Origin: Candidatus Bathyarchaeota archaeon
GTDB taxonomy: Archaea > Thermoproteota > Bathyarchaeia > Bathyarchaeales > Bathyarchaeaceae
Assembly: GCA_020344715.1 (NCBI GenBank)
Contig: CP070828.1
Coordinates: forward strand, 1,179,181-1,190,727
Length of the DNA stretch: 11,547 bases
Reading direction: 5' to 3'
Shown here piece by piece: positions 5,956 through 11,547 of the stretch (its first letter is position 1; each line of letters begins with the position of its first letter). Position numbers and translations under genes: made by a program. A model generated the notes under the pieces. That model worked only from the letters and a program-made list of their open reading frames with translations, was not told where the DNA came from and searched no databases.

Positions 5956-6120
5956 TTATGTCTCTTTCTCAAACAGCAAGTAGTGAACGGTTCCCATTGC
6001 CACAGTGGCGTTTCCGGCACAAACATAGGTGTGGAGCTGCCAACCGTTCTTTTGCCACGTCTCGATCGTTTCGCCGACGTTTTTGTGGTGACCCACTTGC
6101 ACGCATTGCCACTCTTTCAA
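5956..6120 (-). CDS. DUF4177-like small protein with TTG start
   Basis: 54-residue soluble protein. The pattern is that of DUF4177-type mini-proteins: an aromatic opening (MKEWQCVQVGHHKN), a helix (VGETIETWQKNGWQLHTYV) containing the signature Gly-Trp, and a final strand (GTVHYLLFEKE). The function of the family is not established. The start is TTG at 6118-6120; GGAGAGG at 6126-6132 lies 5 bases before it, and no ATG precedes it. An in-frame TAG occurs 13 codons upstream. Spurious longer frames on both strands cover this region and hide it. It follows the flavoprotein gene on the same strand by 135 bases and ends before a T7 tract, so it may be a separate unit. Recognition rests on the GW motif and length, with no alignment. 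Confidence 0.65.
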   Translation of the reverse strand: MKEWQCVQVGHHKNVGETIETWQKNGWQLHTYVCAGNATVAMGTVHYLLFEKET

Positions 6121-6143
6121 CGCAACCTCTCCTTCGGTATACT

Positions 6144-6157
6144 CTAGCGTGGGCTAG
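6144..6157 (-). promoter_or_regulatory. Palindrome before the DUF4177-like gene
   Basis: CTAGC and GCTAG are separated by four bases, ending 11 bases upstream of the GGAGAGG ribosome site. It could be an operator or a 5' leader hairpin. No T-tract follows. Confidence 0.3.
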
Positions 6158-6255
6158 GCCTATCACAGTTTAGATGCAGCAACAGAAATAAGCTAGGAAG
6201 GCGCAAGCAGTCCCGCTAGATGTTTCGTTTAAAGGGGCTCGCTTGCTGGAGCGTT

Positions 6256-7212
6256 CTATTGAAGCAAGAATTGGTTGATCATTATTCCGGCATAGTTACC
6301 TGTGCCCACGGCCATGGCAATGGATTGTGTTATTGGCCGTACATCACCTGCGGCCCATACTCCTTCCACGCTGGTTTTCCCTCGGTGATCGGTGATGATG
6401 TTCCCGCGTTTGTCCACTTCGACGCCAATTTTCACAGCTAGTTCACTTCTAGGTACTGCGATCAACGCGACAAAGAAATGATTACATTGAAGAATTTCAC
6501 CACGTGTTGTAACCAATTGCTGATGTTCTCCGGGTTCCTGAACAATTACTTTCTCGATCACGCCATTTGACCATTCAAACTCGGATTCTTCAAGTATCTC
6601 GCGGTATTGAGCCAGGAAAGGAGAATAAGCATCATCAGTCATGAAAATCCGCACTCTTCTGGCAAACGGTCTGATCTGCCTCGCAACGTGCAACGCGCTA
6701 TTGACGGAACCTGCATTAACAACTAGGACGTCTTTCCCAAAAGTCAAGGGACCTTCACAATCAGGGCAGTAGTAGCTAATATTATCTTTGCCAGCAAATG
6801 GCAACCATCCACGCCAATCGCCATTCACAAGCGGATGTTTCCTTGCCACACCTGTAGCAAAAACCAACGTCTTGGCATTTAAGATGGTATTCCTCTTTTC
6901 GCCCGCTACTGGTTCAACATGAACCTCAAACTCAGGAAATTCACCCTGTATGTCAACAACATTTTGAACAGCAACAGTCACGCCGGATTCCTTGACCTCA
7001 TTTCTCATCTTACGAAGTATACCAACACCAGCAGCAAGAGGTCTTACACCAAGATAGTTACGTACAGGATTCGTATAGAAATTCATTGGGGACGTCTGGC
7101 GATCAACAATAATGATCTTTCTATGATGAAAAACCAGGTGCATCGCTGCTGAAATACCGGCAGGTCCTCCTCCTATAATTACCGTGTCATAGAAGTTCAA
7201 GTCGTCAGACAT
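6256..7212 (-). CDS. Thioredoxin-reductase-like FAD flavoprotein lacking NADPH motifs
   Basis: FAD-dependent disulfide oxidoreductase of the low-molecular-weight thioredoxin reductase fold, 318 residues (typical length). FAD site 1 is VIIGGGPAG (11-19), the redox centre is CPDC (C149/C152) within YYCPDCEG, replacing the usual CATCDG, and FAD site 2 is VEGVWAAGD (282-290). The region that normally binds NADPH is degraded: the GxGxxA loop reads NAGSVN (166-171), and the HRR phosphate-binding triplet is replaced by MTD (191-193). It may therefore take electrons from another donor, as in known NADPH-independent archaeal homologues, or use F420H2. The ATG at 7212 has GGAG about 14 bases upstream. 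A TATA-like CATTTATCT lies at 7266-7274. Its target could be a thioredoxin or glutaredoxin-like protein, which is not in this window. Confidence 0.85.
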   Translation of the reverse strand: MSDDLNFYDTVIIGGGPAGISAAMHLVFHHRKIIIVDRQTSPMNFYTNPVRNYLGVRPLAAGVGILRKMRNEVKESGVTVAVQNVVDIQGEFPEFEVHVEPVAGEKRNTILNAKTLVFATGVARKHPLVNGDWRGWLPFAGKDNISYYCPDCEGPLTFGKDVLVVNAGSVNSALHVARQIRPFARRVRIFMTDDAYSPFLAQYREILEESEFEWSNGVIEKVIVQEPGEHQQLVTTRGEILQCNHFFVALIAVPRSELAVKIGVEVDKRGNIITDHRGKTSVEGVWAAGDVRPITQSIAMAVGTGNYAGIMINQFLLQ

Positions 7213-7456
7213 ATCAAAACCGCTCTCTCCACGTTTTCTCTATGTCCTTCAGTTTCAAAAAAGACAGATAAATGTATGCACATGACGTTGATGTCAAAAA
7301 CATAGATTCTAAAACCCGAATGTTTTGGCGGAAGACGCAAGAAGAAGACGAGGATTTCTGGACCTGTCTCAGCTTCTGAAAGAGTTCTCCAAATCCTAGG
7401 TATGCGTCTGCGCGATTTGCCTAGCTTTGTTTCCGGCTGGCTAATACCAAAAGAGA
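7213..7456. other. Gap between the flavoprotein and SHOCT-like genes
   Basis: Holds the candidate TATA box CATTTATCT for the flavoprotein (7266-7274, minus strand; leader about 32 bases). A plus-strand frame without a standard start runs from 7306 to 7467. I see no supported gene. Confidence 0.4.
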
Positions 7457-7795
7457 CTACAATCTAGTGTGTGCGTCAAGTCCCTCAAGTCGTTTTGTAA
7501 AGGTCATTTCCAGCACTTTCCTCAGCCTCGTATAGTGATCTTGATCGATCGTTTTCCTTTGAAGCATTGTCTCGAGTTTCTCCAGTTCTTCAGCAAAGAT
7601 CTTCTCGTATTTTAGGCGATTTCTCATGCGCTCATAGGTTTTTCTATCAATTGTACCGGAACGCAATTGCTTTCTTAATCCTTCAAGTTCTTCATCAGGC
7701 TCTTCCTTTCTTGCAATGTAGAGCACCATCGATGCGAGAAGAACAATCATAACTCCCAAAGGCAATACAAAGCGGTAGAAATCAACCGGTTCCAT
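7457..7795 (-). CDS. Membrane-anchored protein with two SHOCT-like hairpins
   Basis: One N-terminal membrane helix (FYRFVLPLGVMIVLLASMVL, about residues 6-25 from the chosen start) is followed by a charged cytoplasmic part. That part holds two similar units: LEGLRKQLRSGTIDRKTYE with RMRNRL, and LEKLETMLQRKTIDQDHYT with RLRKVLE. Each has the short helix, x-T-I-D turn and Y-x-x-(M/L)-R helix seen in SHOCT domains (short C-terminal oligomerisation domains). Two in a row suggest an oligomerising or scaffold role; no catalytic residues are visible. I choose ATG at 7795 (112 residues) since the helix follows directly. An ATG at 7870 would add 25 residues of unconvincing composition, although a TATA-like GATAAAAT lies 25 bases before it. 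Confidence 0.6.
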   Translation of the reverse strand: MEPVDFYRFVLPLGVMIVLLASMVLYIARKEEPDEELEGLRKQLRSGTIDRKTYERMRNRLKYEKIFAEELEKLETMLQRKTIDQDHYTRLRKVLEMTFTKRLEGLDAHTRL

Positions 7796-7983
7796 ACAAA
7801 CTGAAGAGAGAGACGCACATAAGTTGTTTATGAACCTCCTGTCAGAATTACACCTAAGAAAATTCTGCATTATCTGATGCAGCTTTTTGAATCATTTTAT
7901 CGGTATTATGCCGAACAACTGAACTAGATGCTCAGGAAATGCCTACAATGTTGGCTATTCGATTCCTCTGTTGATTTCGGAAC

Positions 7984-8063
7984 ATGTTTCACATGCTTTC
8001 TACAATACTTGTTCGCCAGGCTTATCGAGTACATGTTCACAGAAAATAGTACGATTGTTCACC
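7984..8063 (+). promoter_or_regulatory. Array of four degenerate TGTTC-type elements
   Basis: ATGTTTCAC (7984), TTGTTCGCC (8009), ATGTTCACA (8033) and TTGTTCACC (8055) lie upstream of the TATA box. Their core G bases are 25, 24 and 22 bases apart. This is a candidate binding array for the ArsR-like protein encoded next; inference from spacing only. Confidence 0.35.
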
Positions 8064-8069
8064 AACACA

Positions 8070-8077
8070 TTTAATAG
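8070..8077 (+). promoter_or_regulatory. TATA box for the ArsR-fusion gene
   Basis: TTTAATAG lies about 45 bases before the TTG at 8118. Initiation near 8100 would leave a short leader carrying GGTG. Confidence 0.45.
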
Positions 8078-8117
8078 TTTCTACGACCTATTCTAGGCTG
8101 CCTTCGGTGTAGTTTCA

Positions 8118-9506
8118 TTGAACAGGAAGATGAGTAATCGACGGTCGCAAAGCATCCTCTTGAACTCTGCTAAGGAGGTTGCAGAATTACTCGGATCAGC
8201 AGCTCATCCGGTAAGAATACAGATACTGAATATGCTTCTGAAAGGAAACCACGATTTTTCCCAAATGATGCACGAAACAGAGCTGTCAAAAACAGCTTTG
8301 GCCAACCACCTGCATCGGCTCAGAGACAAGAACCTCATTCAAAGAATCGCAAGAGGAGAGTATCGCCTAACGGTCGACGGAAAAGAACTACTGAACGCCG
8401 CGACCACCATATTCAAAAGTTCCGTTCGAAGAGAAAACGAGAGAATCGAACTCTTACGCAGACGCTACACCAAAGGCTTGACAGAGGGAAAGACCCTGAG
8501 CAAGAAAACAATAAGCAAGAAGATCGAATACCTTCCATGTTGGTTGTCCTACACAGGCGCCATGGCTGGATCGCTGAGAGCCTTAGGAATCAACTGCGAC
8601 ACTGTTGATGTAGGCGGGCGCTCTGGCTATGCCTTCTTGATCAATGTCTCTAAGGGTGTTACTTGTCCATCTGGACCAACAGCTCTACCGGCCGAAACTT
8701 GGAAACAGATCCACAAGGGAACTGAAACGCTCGGATGGAGTATGGAATACTGGGGATATCCATCCTCTTATCCAGCGAAAGAGAACCATCCAACCCCCAA
8801 AGAAATCGAAGTAGCAAAGAACCTATTCACGAAGATCAAGCAAGAGATAGATGAAAAAGAGCGTCCTGTAGTCCTTTGGGGGCTAGTCGTACCAGAATAC
8901 GGAATTGTGAAAGGCTACGAAGGAAATTCCTACATCACGAGCACTTTCCGACGACTCATCAACCAGCCTGAAGATCCCATTCCCTTTCACGACCTGAAAG
9001 CGCCAGGTTGCCTCGAGGCGTTCTTCTTCCGAGACAAGAATGAACAAGACCCAACCAAAACTGACAAAGAAGCACTAGAGAGAGCCACAAACTTCGCCTC
9101 AGCCAACGTATCCATTCTCAGCAACTATGTAGGAGGACCCGCAGCACTCGATGAGTGGGCGAATGTCCTAGAGAATCTGCCAGAAGAGAAACAAAACTAT
9201 CACGGCAACAGCTATGTCGGTGCCTGTGTCTGTGAAGGCCGATCCATGTCAGCTGAGTTCCTAACACGCCTTTCAGGGAAGCATCCTGGGAAACAGTCGG
9301 AGCATCTGCTCAAAGCTGCCGAATGCTTTGAGAAAGGGGCAAAAGGCATGAAAGAATTTACCCGCATCTTTCCCTTCAAACATGAGGGTGAGATGAAACT
9401 AGAGCACCGGAAGAAAGCGGCAGAGATACTAAGGAAAGTTAAACCCCTTGAGCAGGAAGCCATCCAACACATGAAGAGAGCCGTTGAAGAATGGAAAATG
9501 CCCTGA
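8118..9506 (+). CDS. ArsR-type winged helix fused to a C39/BtrH_N-like domain
   Basis: 462-residue fusion, probably a DNA-binding regulator with a sensing or enzymatic domain. Residues 17-95 form an ArsR-like winged helix (AAHPVRIQILNMLL, recognition helix LSKTALANHLHRLRDKNLI, wing RGEYRLTVDGKELL). It lacks the metal-binding CVC motif of metal-sensing ArsR proteins. A basic helix (102-118) leads to a large domain starting near 137: C141 in YLPCWLSYTGAMAGSLRALG, VGGRSGYAFLIN (165-176), a W/GYPS segment, and PVVLWGLVVPEYGIVKGYEG (250-269). This layout recalls papain-fold C39/BtrH_N domains, with C141 at the nucleophile position. A matching catalytic histidine is not clear. Residues 320-460 are mainly helical. 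TTG at 8118 has GGTG upstream; ATG at 8130 is the alternative. The substrate or ligand is unknown. Confidence 0.7.
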   Translation: MNRKMSNRRSQSILLNSAKEVAELLGSAAHPVRIQILNMLLKGNHDFSQMMHETELSKTALANHLHRLRDKNLIQRIARGEYRLTVDGKELLNAATTIFKSSVRRENERIELLRRRYTKGLTEGKTLSKKTISKKIEYLPCWLSYTGAMAGSLRALGINCDTVDVGGRSGYAFLINVSKGVTCPSGPTALPAETWKQIHKGTETLGWSMEYWGYPSSYPAKENHPTPKEIEVAKNLFTKIKQEIDEKERPVVLWGLVVPEYGIVKGYEGNSYITSTFRRLINQPEDPIPFHDLKAPGCLEAFFFRDKNEQDPTKTDKEALERATNFASANVSILSNYVGGPAALDEWANVLENLPEEKQNYHGNSYVGACVCEGRSMSAEFLTRLSGKHPGKQSEHLLKAAECFEKGAKGMKEFTRIFPFKHEGEMKLEHRKKAAEILRKVKPLEQEAIQHMKRAVEEWKMP

Positions 9507-9525
9507 AGAGAACTGCGTCCCAACG

Positions 9526-9552
9526 TTTCCCCTTTTTACGCTTTTCTTTCAA
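9526..9552 (+). terminator. T-rich terminator after the ArsR-fusion gene
   Basis: Successive T tracts (CCCCTTTTTACGCTTTTCTT), about 20-45 bases beyond the stop at 9506, with no stable hairpin. Typical of archaeal intrinsic termination. Confidence 0.5.
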
Positions 9553-9595
9553 CGTTTCTCAGGTTATCTACAATTGCCAAGAGTATCGCTTTTTT

Positions 9596-9730
9596 ATGAA
9601 TGACAGCCTACGGTTTGTGAACCATGCGGGACCAGTGACCGTTCACTCAACTGGCGATGAGATACAGCAGGTAGAAGAAGATTTTTCGATAGAGGAAGAA
9701 CTTGAACTAATTGGCCTTCACGTAGTTTAA
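9596..9730 (+). CDS. Possible 44-residue acidic small protein
   Basis: ATG at 9596 to TAA at 9730, encoding MNDSLRFVNHAGPV and a strongly acidic C-terminal half (VEEDFSIEEELELIG). The codon pattern looks plausible for coding. It overlaps the 3' end of the convergent RIO2 gene by 24 bases and lacks a clear ribosome site; a weak TTATCTA about 25 bases upstream would allow a leaderless transcript. The same frame extends back to an ATG at 9491, but that part crosses the T-rich terminator and is unlikely. No family recognised. Confidence 0.3.
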   Translation: MNDSLRFVNHAGPVTVHSTGDEIQQVEEDFSIEEELELIGLHVV

Positions 9731-10594
9731 TGCATCTTCCAGTTTTGTCTTGACTTTGTGCTTGCGTCGGAAGAACCCTACAATGTTCTTAATATCGCGT
9801 TTAAGCAGCCGTTCCGCGCTTGGGTGGTCTCGCGTGATGTACTGGGGCCAATCAATGATCAGTATATGCGAGTTCGGCTTTAGGAGGATATTATACTCGC
9901 TTAGGTCGGCGTGGATAATGCAAGCGTCAACATAAGCCTTGCGTATGTTTGAGAGAACCTCGTCTAACGTCGTTCGGGGATTTGGCAGCTCTTTGTATGC
10001 AGCTAGCTCAGCGCCTTCTATCATGCCCATTGCTACGACGTGGCGATTTTGGCTTAAGGGTTCAGGTAAGGCTATGCCATGTGGATACAGAAGTCTTAGA
10101 GCTTGGAACTCTTTCTCTGCTGCTAGTCTTGACTGATAGAGCCAACTGATGTGGCGGCGTTCAGCAATATACCCTCGAACTCTACGTGTTTGACGGAAGC
10201 TTGTTCTGCCCAGACGGTGGAACTTGATTGCGATTCGATTGTTTTCTGGTGTGAGCGCATCGTACACGTCAGCTTCTTTTCCCACGCCTAGGGGCTTTCC
10301 AAAAGCTTCAAGTATTCCTGCTTTAACGAGGGCGTTTACTGCTAAACAATCATATCCCGCAGCGTTAAGCCTATAGCCAGTGTAAGAACCGGTCCATCGA
10401 AAAACCAACTTGAACCGGTCTAACCTAGCGAGCCGATACTGTGTTTCTTGCTCGGCTAATCCAACAAGTTTCGGTATAGTCTTTTCGGGGATATAGCGGT
10501 AGCGGCTCATGTTGGCTTCGATGACATTGAGAGTTCTGAGGTCTTCTGGTTCTAGGTCGCGGAAGAACTTGACCGCCGTGTTGGCATCTGACAT
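9707..10594 (-). CDS. rio2: RIO2-type serine/threonine kinase
   Basis: Atypical kinase/ATPase that acts in maturation of the small ribosomal subunit. Residues 1-90 form the RIO2 N-terminal winged helix. The kinase domain follows: nucleotide loop PLGVGKEADVY (101-111), ATP lysine K124 in IAIKFHRLGRTSFRQTRRVR, the hinge after AMGMIEGAEL (188-197), the catalytic loop HADLSEYNILL with D230 and N235, and the metal aspartate D248 in IIDWPQ. All key residues are present and 295 residues is the normal archaeal length. ATG at 10594 is preceded 28 bases upstream by CTTAATAATG, consistent with a leaderless transcript. The upstream ThiI-like gene ends 44 bases away on the same strand, so both RNA-related genes may also be co-transcribed. 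Confidence 0.95.
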   Translation of the reverse strand: MSDANTAVKFFRDLEPEDLRTLNVIEANMSRYRYIPEKTIPKLVGLAEQETQYRLARLDRFKLVFRWTGSYTGYRLNAAGYDCLAVNALVKAGILEAFGKPLGVGKEADVYDALTPENNRIAIKFHRLGRTSFRQTRRVRGYIAERRHISWLYQSRLAAEKEFQALRLLYPHGIALPEPLSQNRHVVAMGMIEGAELAAYKELPNPRTTLDEVLSNIRKAYVDACIIHADLSEYNILLKPNSHILIIDWPQYITRDHPSAERLLKRDIKNIVGFFRRKHKVKTKLEDALNYVKAN

Positions 10595-10617
10595 GATGTC
10601 GAAATGATCGTTCGATT

Positions 10618-10627
10618 CATTATTAAG
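10618..10627 (-). promoter_or_regulatory. TATA box for rio2
   Basis: CTTAATAATG on the minus strand is centred about 28 bases before the ATG at 10594, in the short gap after the ThiI-like gene. It suggests a leaderless rio2 mRNA besides any read-through transcript. Confidence 0.45.
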
Positions 10628-10638
10628 AGTTGTTTATT

Positions 10639-11547
10639 TCAAATGGCCGCTGTCTCGACCTTTTGGAGTGTTGTGTTTACCATTTCTTGTATGCCAAGTC
10701 TGCTTTCCATGTTTTCTACTGAATCCAGCGTCGGCAAAATGACTTCTCGAGGTTTGACGGTTTCCTGTTTTTTCGGTTGTTCGGTCAAGGCTGCTTGGAT
10801 TCCGATTCTCTTGGCGAAGTCGTTGATTTCATCACGGGTTAGTCCTGACAGAGGACGGTGGATTGGATAGTCTTGCATGACGTTGTCTTGCAGTTTGAAT
10901 CGACGTAGCGTTTGATGTGGTTTTTTCTCTAGTGTTTCTCCCGTGACTATGGCTTCCGCGGCTTCTTTCTTGGCCACGTGTGCTGCTATGAGGTAGATGA
11001 GACGTTTGTTAATGACATCGACGAGATGAGAGGGGCACTCCCGATTGAGCGCGGCGAGATTCTCGTCGTAAGGAATGATGTAGAGTTTCATTGGGTGCCC
11101 GATTGACCACTCGGAGAGAACGCTGCAAACGGTTTTTACCAGTTTAATTGTTTGTTTGTTCTGATTTTCCATGAAGTACACTGGCGTGAGGAGACAGCCT
11201 CGTTTCATTGCTAGCCAACACGCAACAGGGGAGTCGATATCAAGGTTTATGAGACCTATTACGTTTGGTTGGGTACCCGCAGGAAAGCCACCTTGGGCGG
11301 CGATGGTATCTGTATAGATGTAGACATTTTCATCTCTTATTTCGATACCAATGGAAAGAGCAGGATTTGTTAGATCCACTTTTAATCCATATTGTGGGTA
11401 GGTTTCAAGTATTTTTTGTCCAACATGTTGACAGATGCCTTGACTAGTGTAGGGATGCGCGCCAACTCTTTTGCATCTAACTGCGAAACTAATTCCTTCC
11501 TCGAGTTTTCGGCTGGCTAGGCTCAAGCTAAGGGATGTTATGTCTTC
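10639..11547 (-). CDS. ThiI-like THUMP/PP-loop protein with degraded active site (5' truncated)
   Basis: Related to ThiI, which makes 4-thiouridine at tRNA position 8. The frame is open to the window edge, so the true start lies outside; a TTG at 11526 is internal. Visible are most of the THUMP RNA-binding domain (ISFAVRCKRVGAHPYTS to GGFPAGT) and then a PP-loop domain (DSPVACWLAMKRGC, INKRLIYLIAAHVAKKEAAEAIVTGETL, PIHRPLSGLTRDEI). The ATP-binding signature SGGxDSP is changed to NLDIDSP (11227-11247), and the usual VASQT is KPHQT. No cysteine occurs after the PP-loop domain core, so the catalytic Cys344 equivalent of E. coli ThiI is missing. There is no rhodanese domain. The C-terminal 50 residues are not ThiI-like. 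It is probably a tRNA-binding paralogue without sulfur transfer, though family membership itself is clear. Confidence 0.8.
   Translation of the reverse strand, partial: EDITSLSLSLASRKLEEGISFAVRCKRVGAHPYTSQGICQHVGQKILETYPQYGLKVDLTNPALSIGIEIRDENVYIYTDTIAAQGGFPAGTQPNVIGLINLDIDSPVACWLAMKRGCLLTPVYFMENQNKQTIKLVKTVCSVLSEWSIGHPMKLYIIPYDENLAALNRECPSHLVDVINKRLIYLIAAHVAKKEAAEAIVTGETLEKKPHQTLRRFKLQDNVMQDYPIHRPLSGLTRDEINDFAKRIGIQAALTEQPKKQETVKPREVILPTLDSVENMESRLGIQEMVNTTLQKVETAAI

Larger units (their letters stand above)
7871..8117. other. Divergent intergenic region with palindrome and repeated elements
   Basis: No gene. It separates two divergent genes and holds an imperfect palindrome (7900-7914, seven-base arms with one mismatch), four TGTTC-like elements (7984-8063) and a TATA box. 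Confidence 0.5.

Noticed and set aside
5969..6166. Minus-strand 65-codon frame rich in Arg and Cys
   Set aside because: It is an alternate frame of the DUF4177-like gene with biased, shadow-like composition.
5856..6173. Plus-strand frames of 81 and 105 codons in this stretch
   Set aside because: Their products have no protein-like pattern, and they lie opposite the better supported DUF4177-like gene, which has a ribosome site and terminator.
6220..6441. Plus-strand 73-codon frame
   Set aside because: Shadow of the 3' end of the flavoprotein gene.
7306..7467. Plus-strand open frame of 53 codons (KTRISGPVSASERVLQILGMR region)
   Set aside because: It looks somewhat protein-like but has no ATG, GTG or TTG near its 5' end, no ribosome site and no family resemblance.
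9212..9523. Minus-strand 103-codon frame
   Set aside because: Antisense shadow of the C-terminal part of the ArsR-fusion gene.
1..11547. CRISPR array, transposable element, replication origin
   Set aside because: No regularly spaced repeats, transposase motifs or clustered origin boxes were seen on either strand.

Overview
This looks like a chromosomal fragment of an anaerobic archaeon. The support is a heterodisulfide reductase HdrA-MvhD/HdrC/HdrB operon, an archaeal-type RIO2 kinase, a THUMP/PP-loop protein of ThiI type, a tRNA-Cys without an encoded CCA tail, TATA-type promoter elements 25-30 bases before several starts, and frequent GTG/TTG starts. Moderate GC and the mix of families remind me of Bathyarchaeia-like Thermoproteota, but no gene here fixes the lineage, so that is inference.

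Layout. (1) Bases 1-2225, plus strand: the 3' end of hdrA fused to an MvhD domain, then hdrC and hdrB, tightly packed. This is a soluble electron-bifurcating/disulfide-reducing module. (2) 2444-3490, plus: a ThiF/MoeB-type E1 activating enzyme with a C-terminal extra domain. (3) 3660-3731: tRNA-Cys(GCA) followed by a clear hairpin/T-tract terminator, then a GNAT acetyltransferase with a probably leaderless GTG start. (4) 4421-5321: two small membrane-protein genes on the minus strand, bracketed by an imperfect 22-bp direct repeat. The upstream one appears to start at a non-canonical ATT or CTG codon behind a strong ribosome binding site. (5) 5456-7212, minus: a cysteine-rich DUF3795-like protein, a short TTG-start DUF4177-like gene that is easy to miss, and a thioredoxin-reductase-like flavoprotein with a CPDC centre but degraded NADPH-binding motifs. 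(6) 7457-7795, minus: a membrane-anchored protein with two SHOCT-like helical hairpins. (7) 8118-9506, plus: an ArsR-type winged helix fused to a large C39/BtrH_N-like domain, preceded by a promoter with four degenerate TGTTC-type elements. (8) 9707-11547, minus: RIO2 kinase and, upstream of it, a ThiI-like protein that runs off the window edge.

How the genes may work together. HdrABC-MvhD ties the organism to low-potential redox chemistry (ferredoxin, H2 or F420H2, thiol disulfides). The flavoprotein without normal NADPH motifs would fit the same thiol-redox economy if it takes electrons from a non-NADPH donor. The RIO2/ThiI-like pair points to RNA or ribosome biology. However, the ThiI-like protein has lost the PP-loop SGG residues and has no cysteine in its C-terminal part, so it may be an RNA-binding paralogue rather than a sulfurtransferase. 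I found no CRISPR array, transposase, integrase or replication origin. No gene-free stretch exceeds about 300 bases; the longer gaps are described as features.
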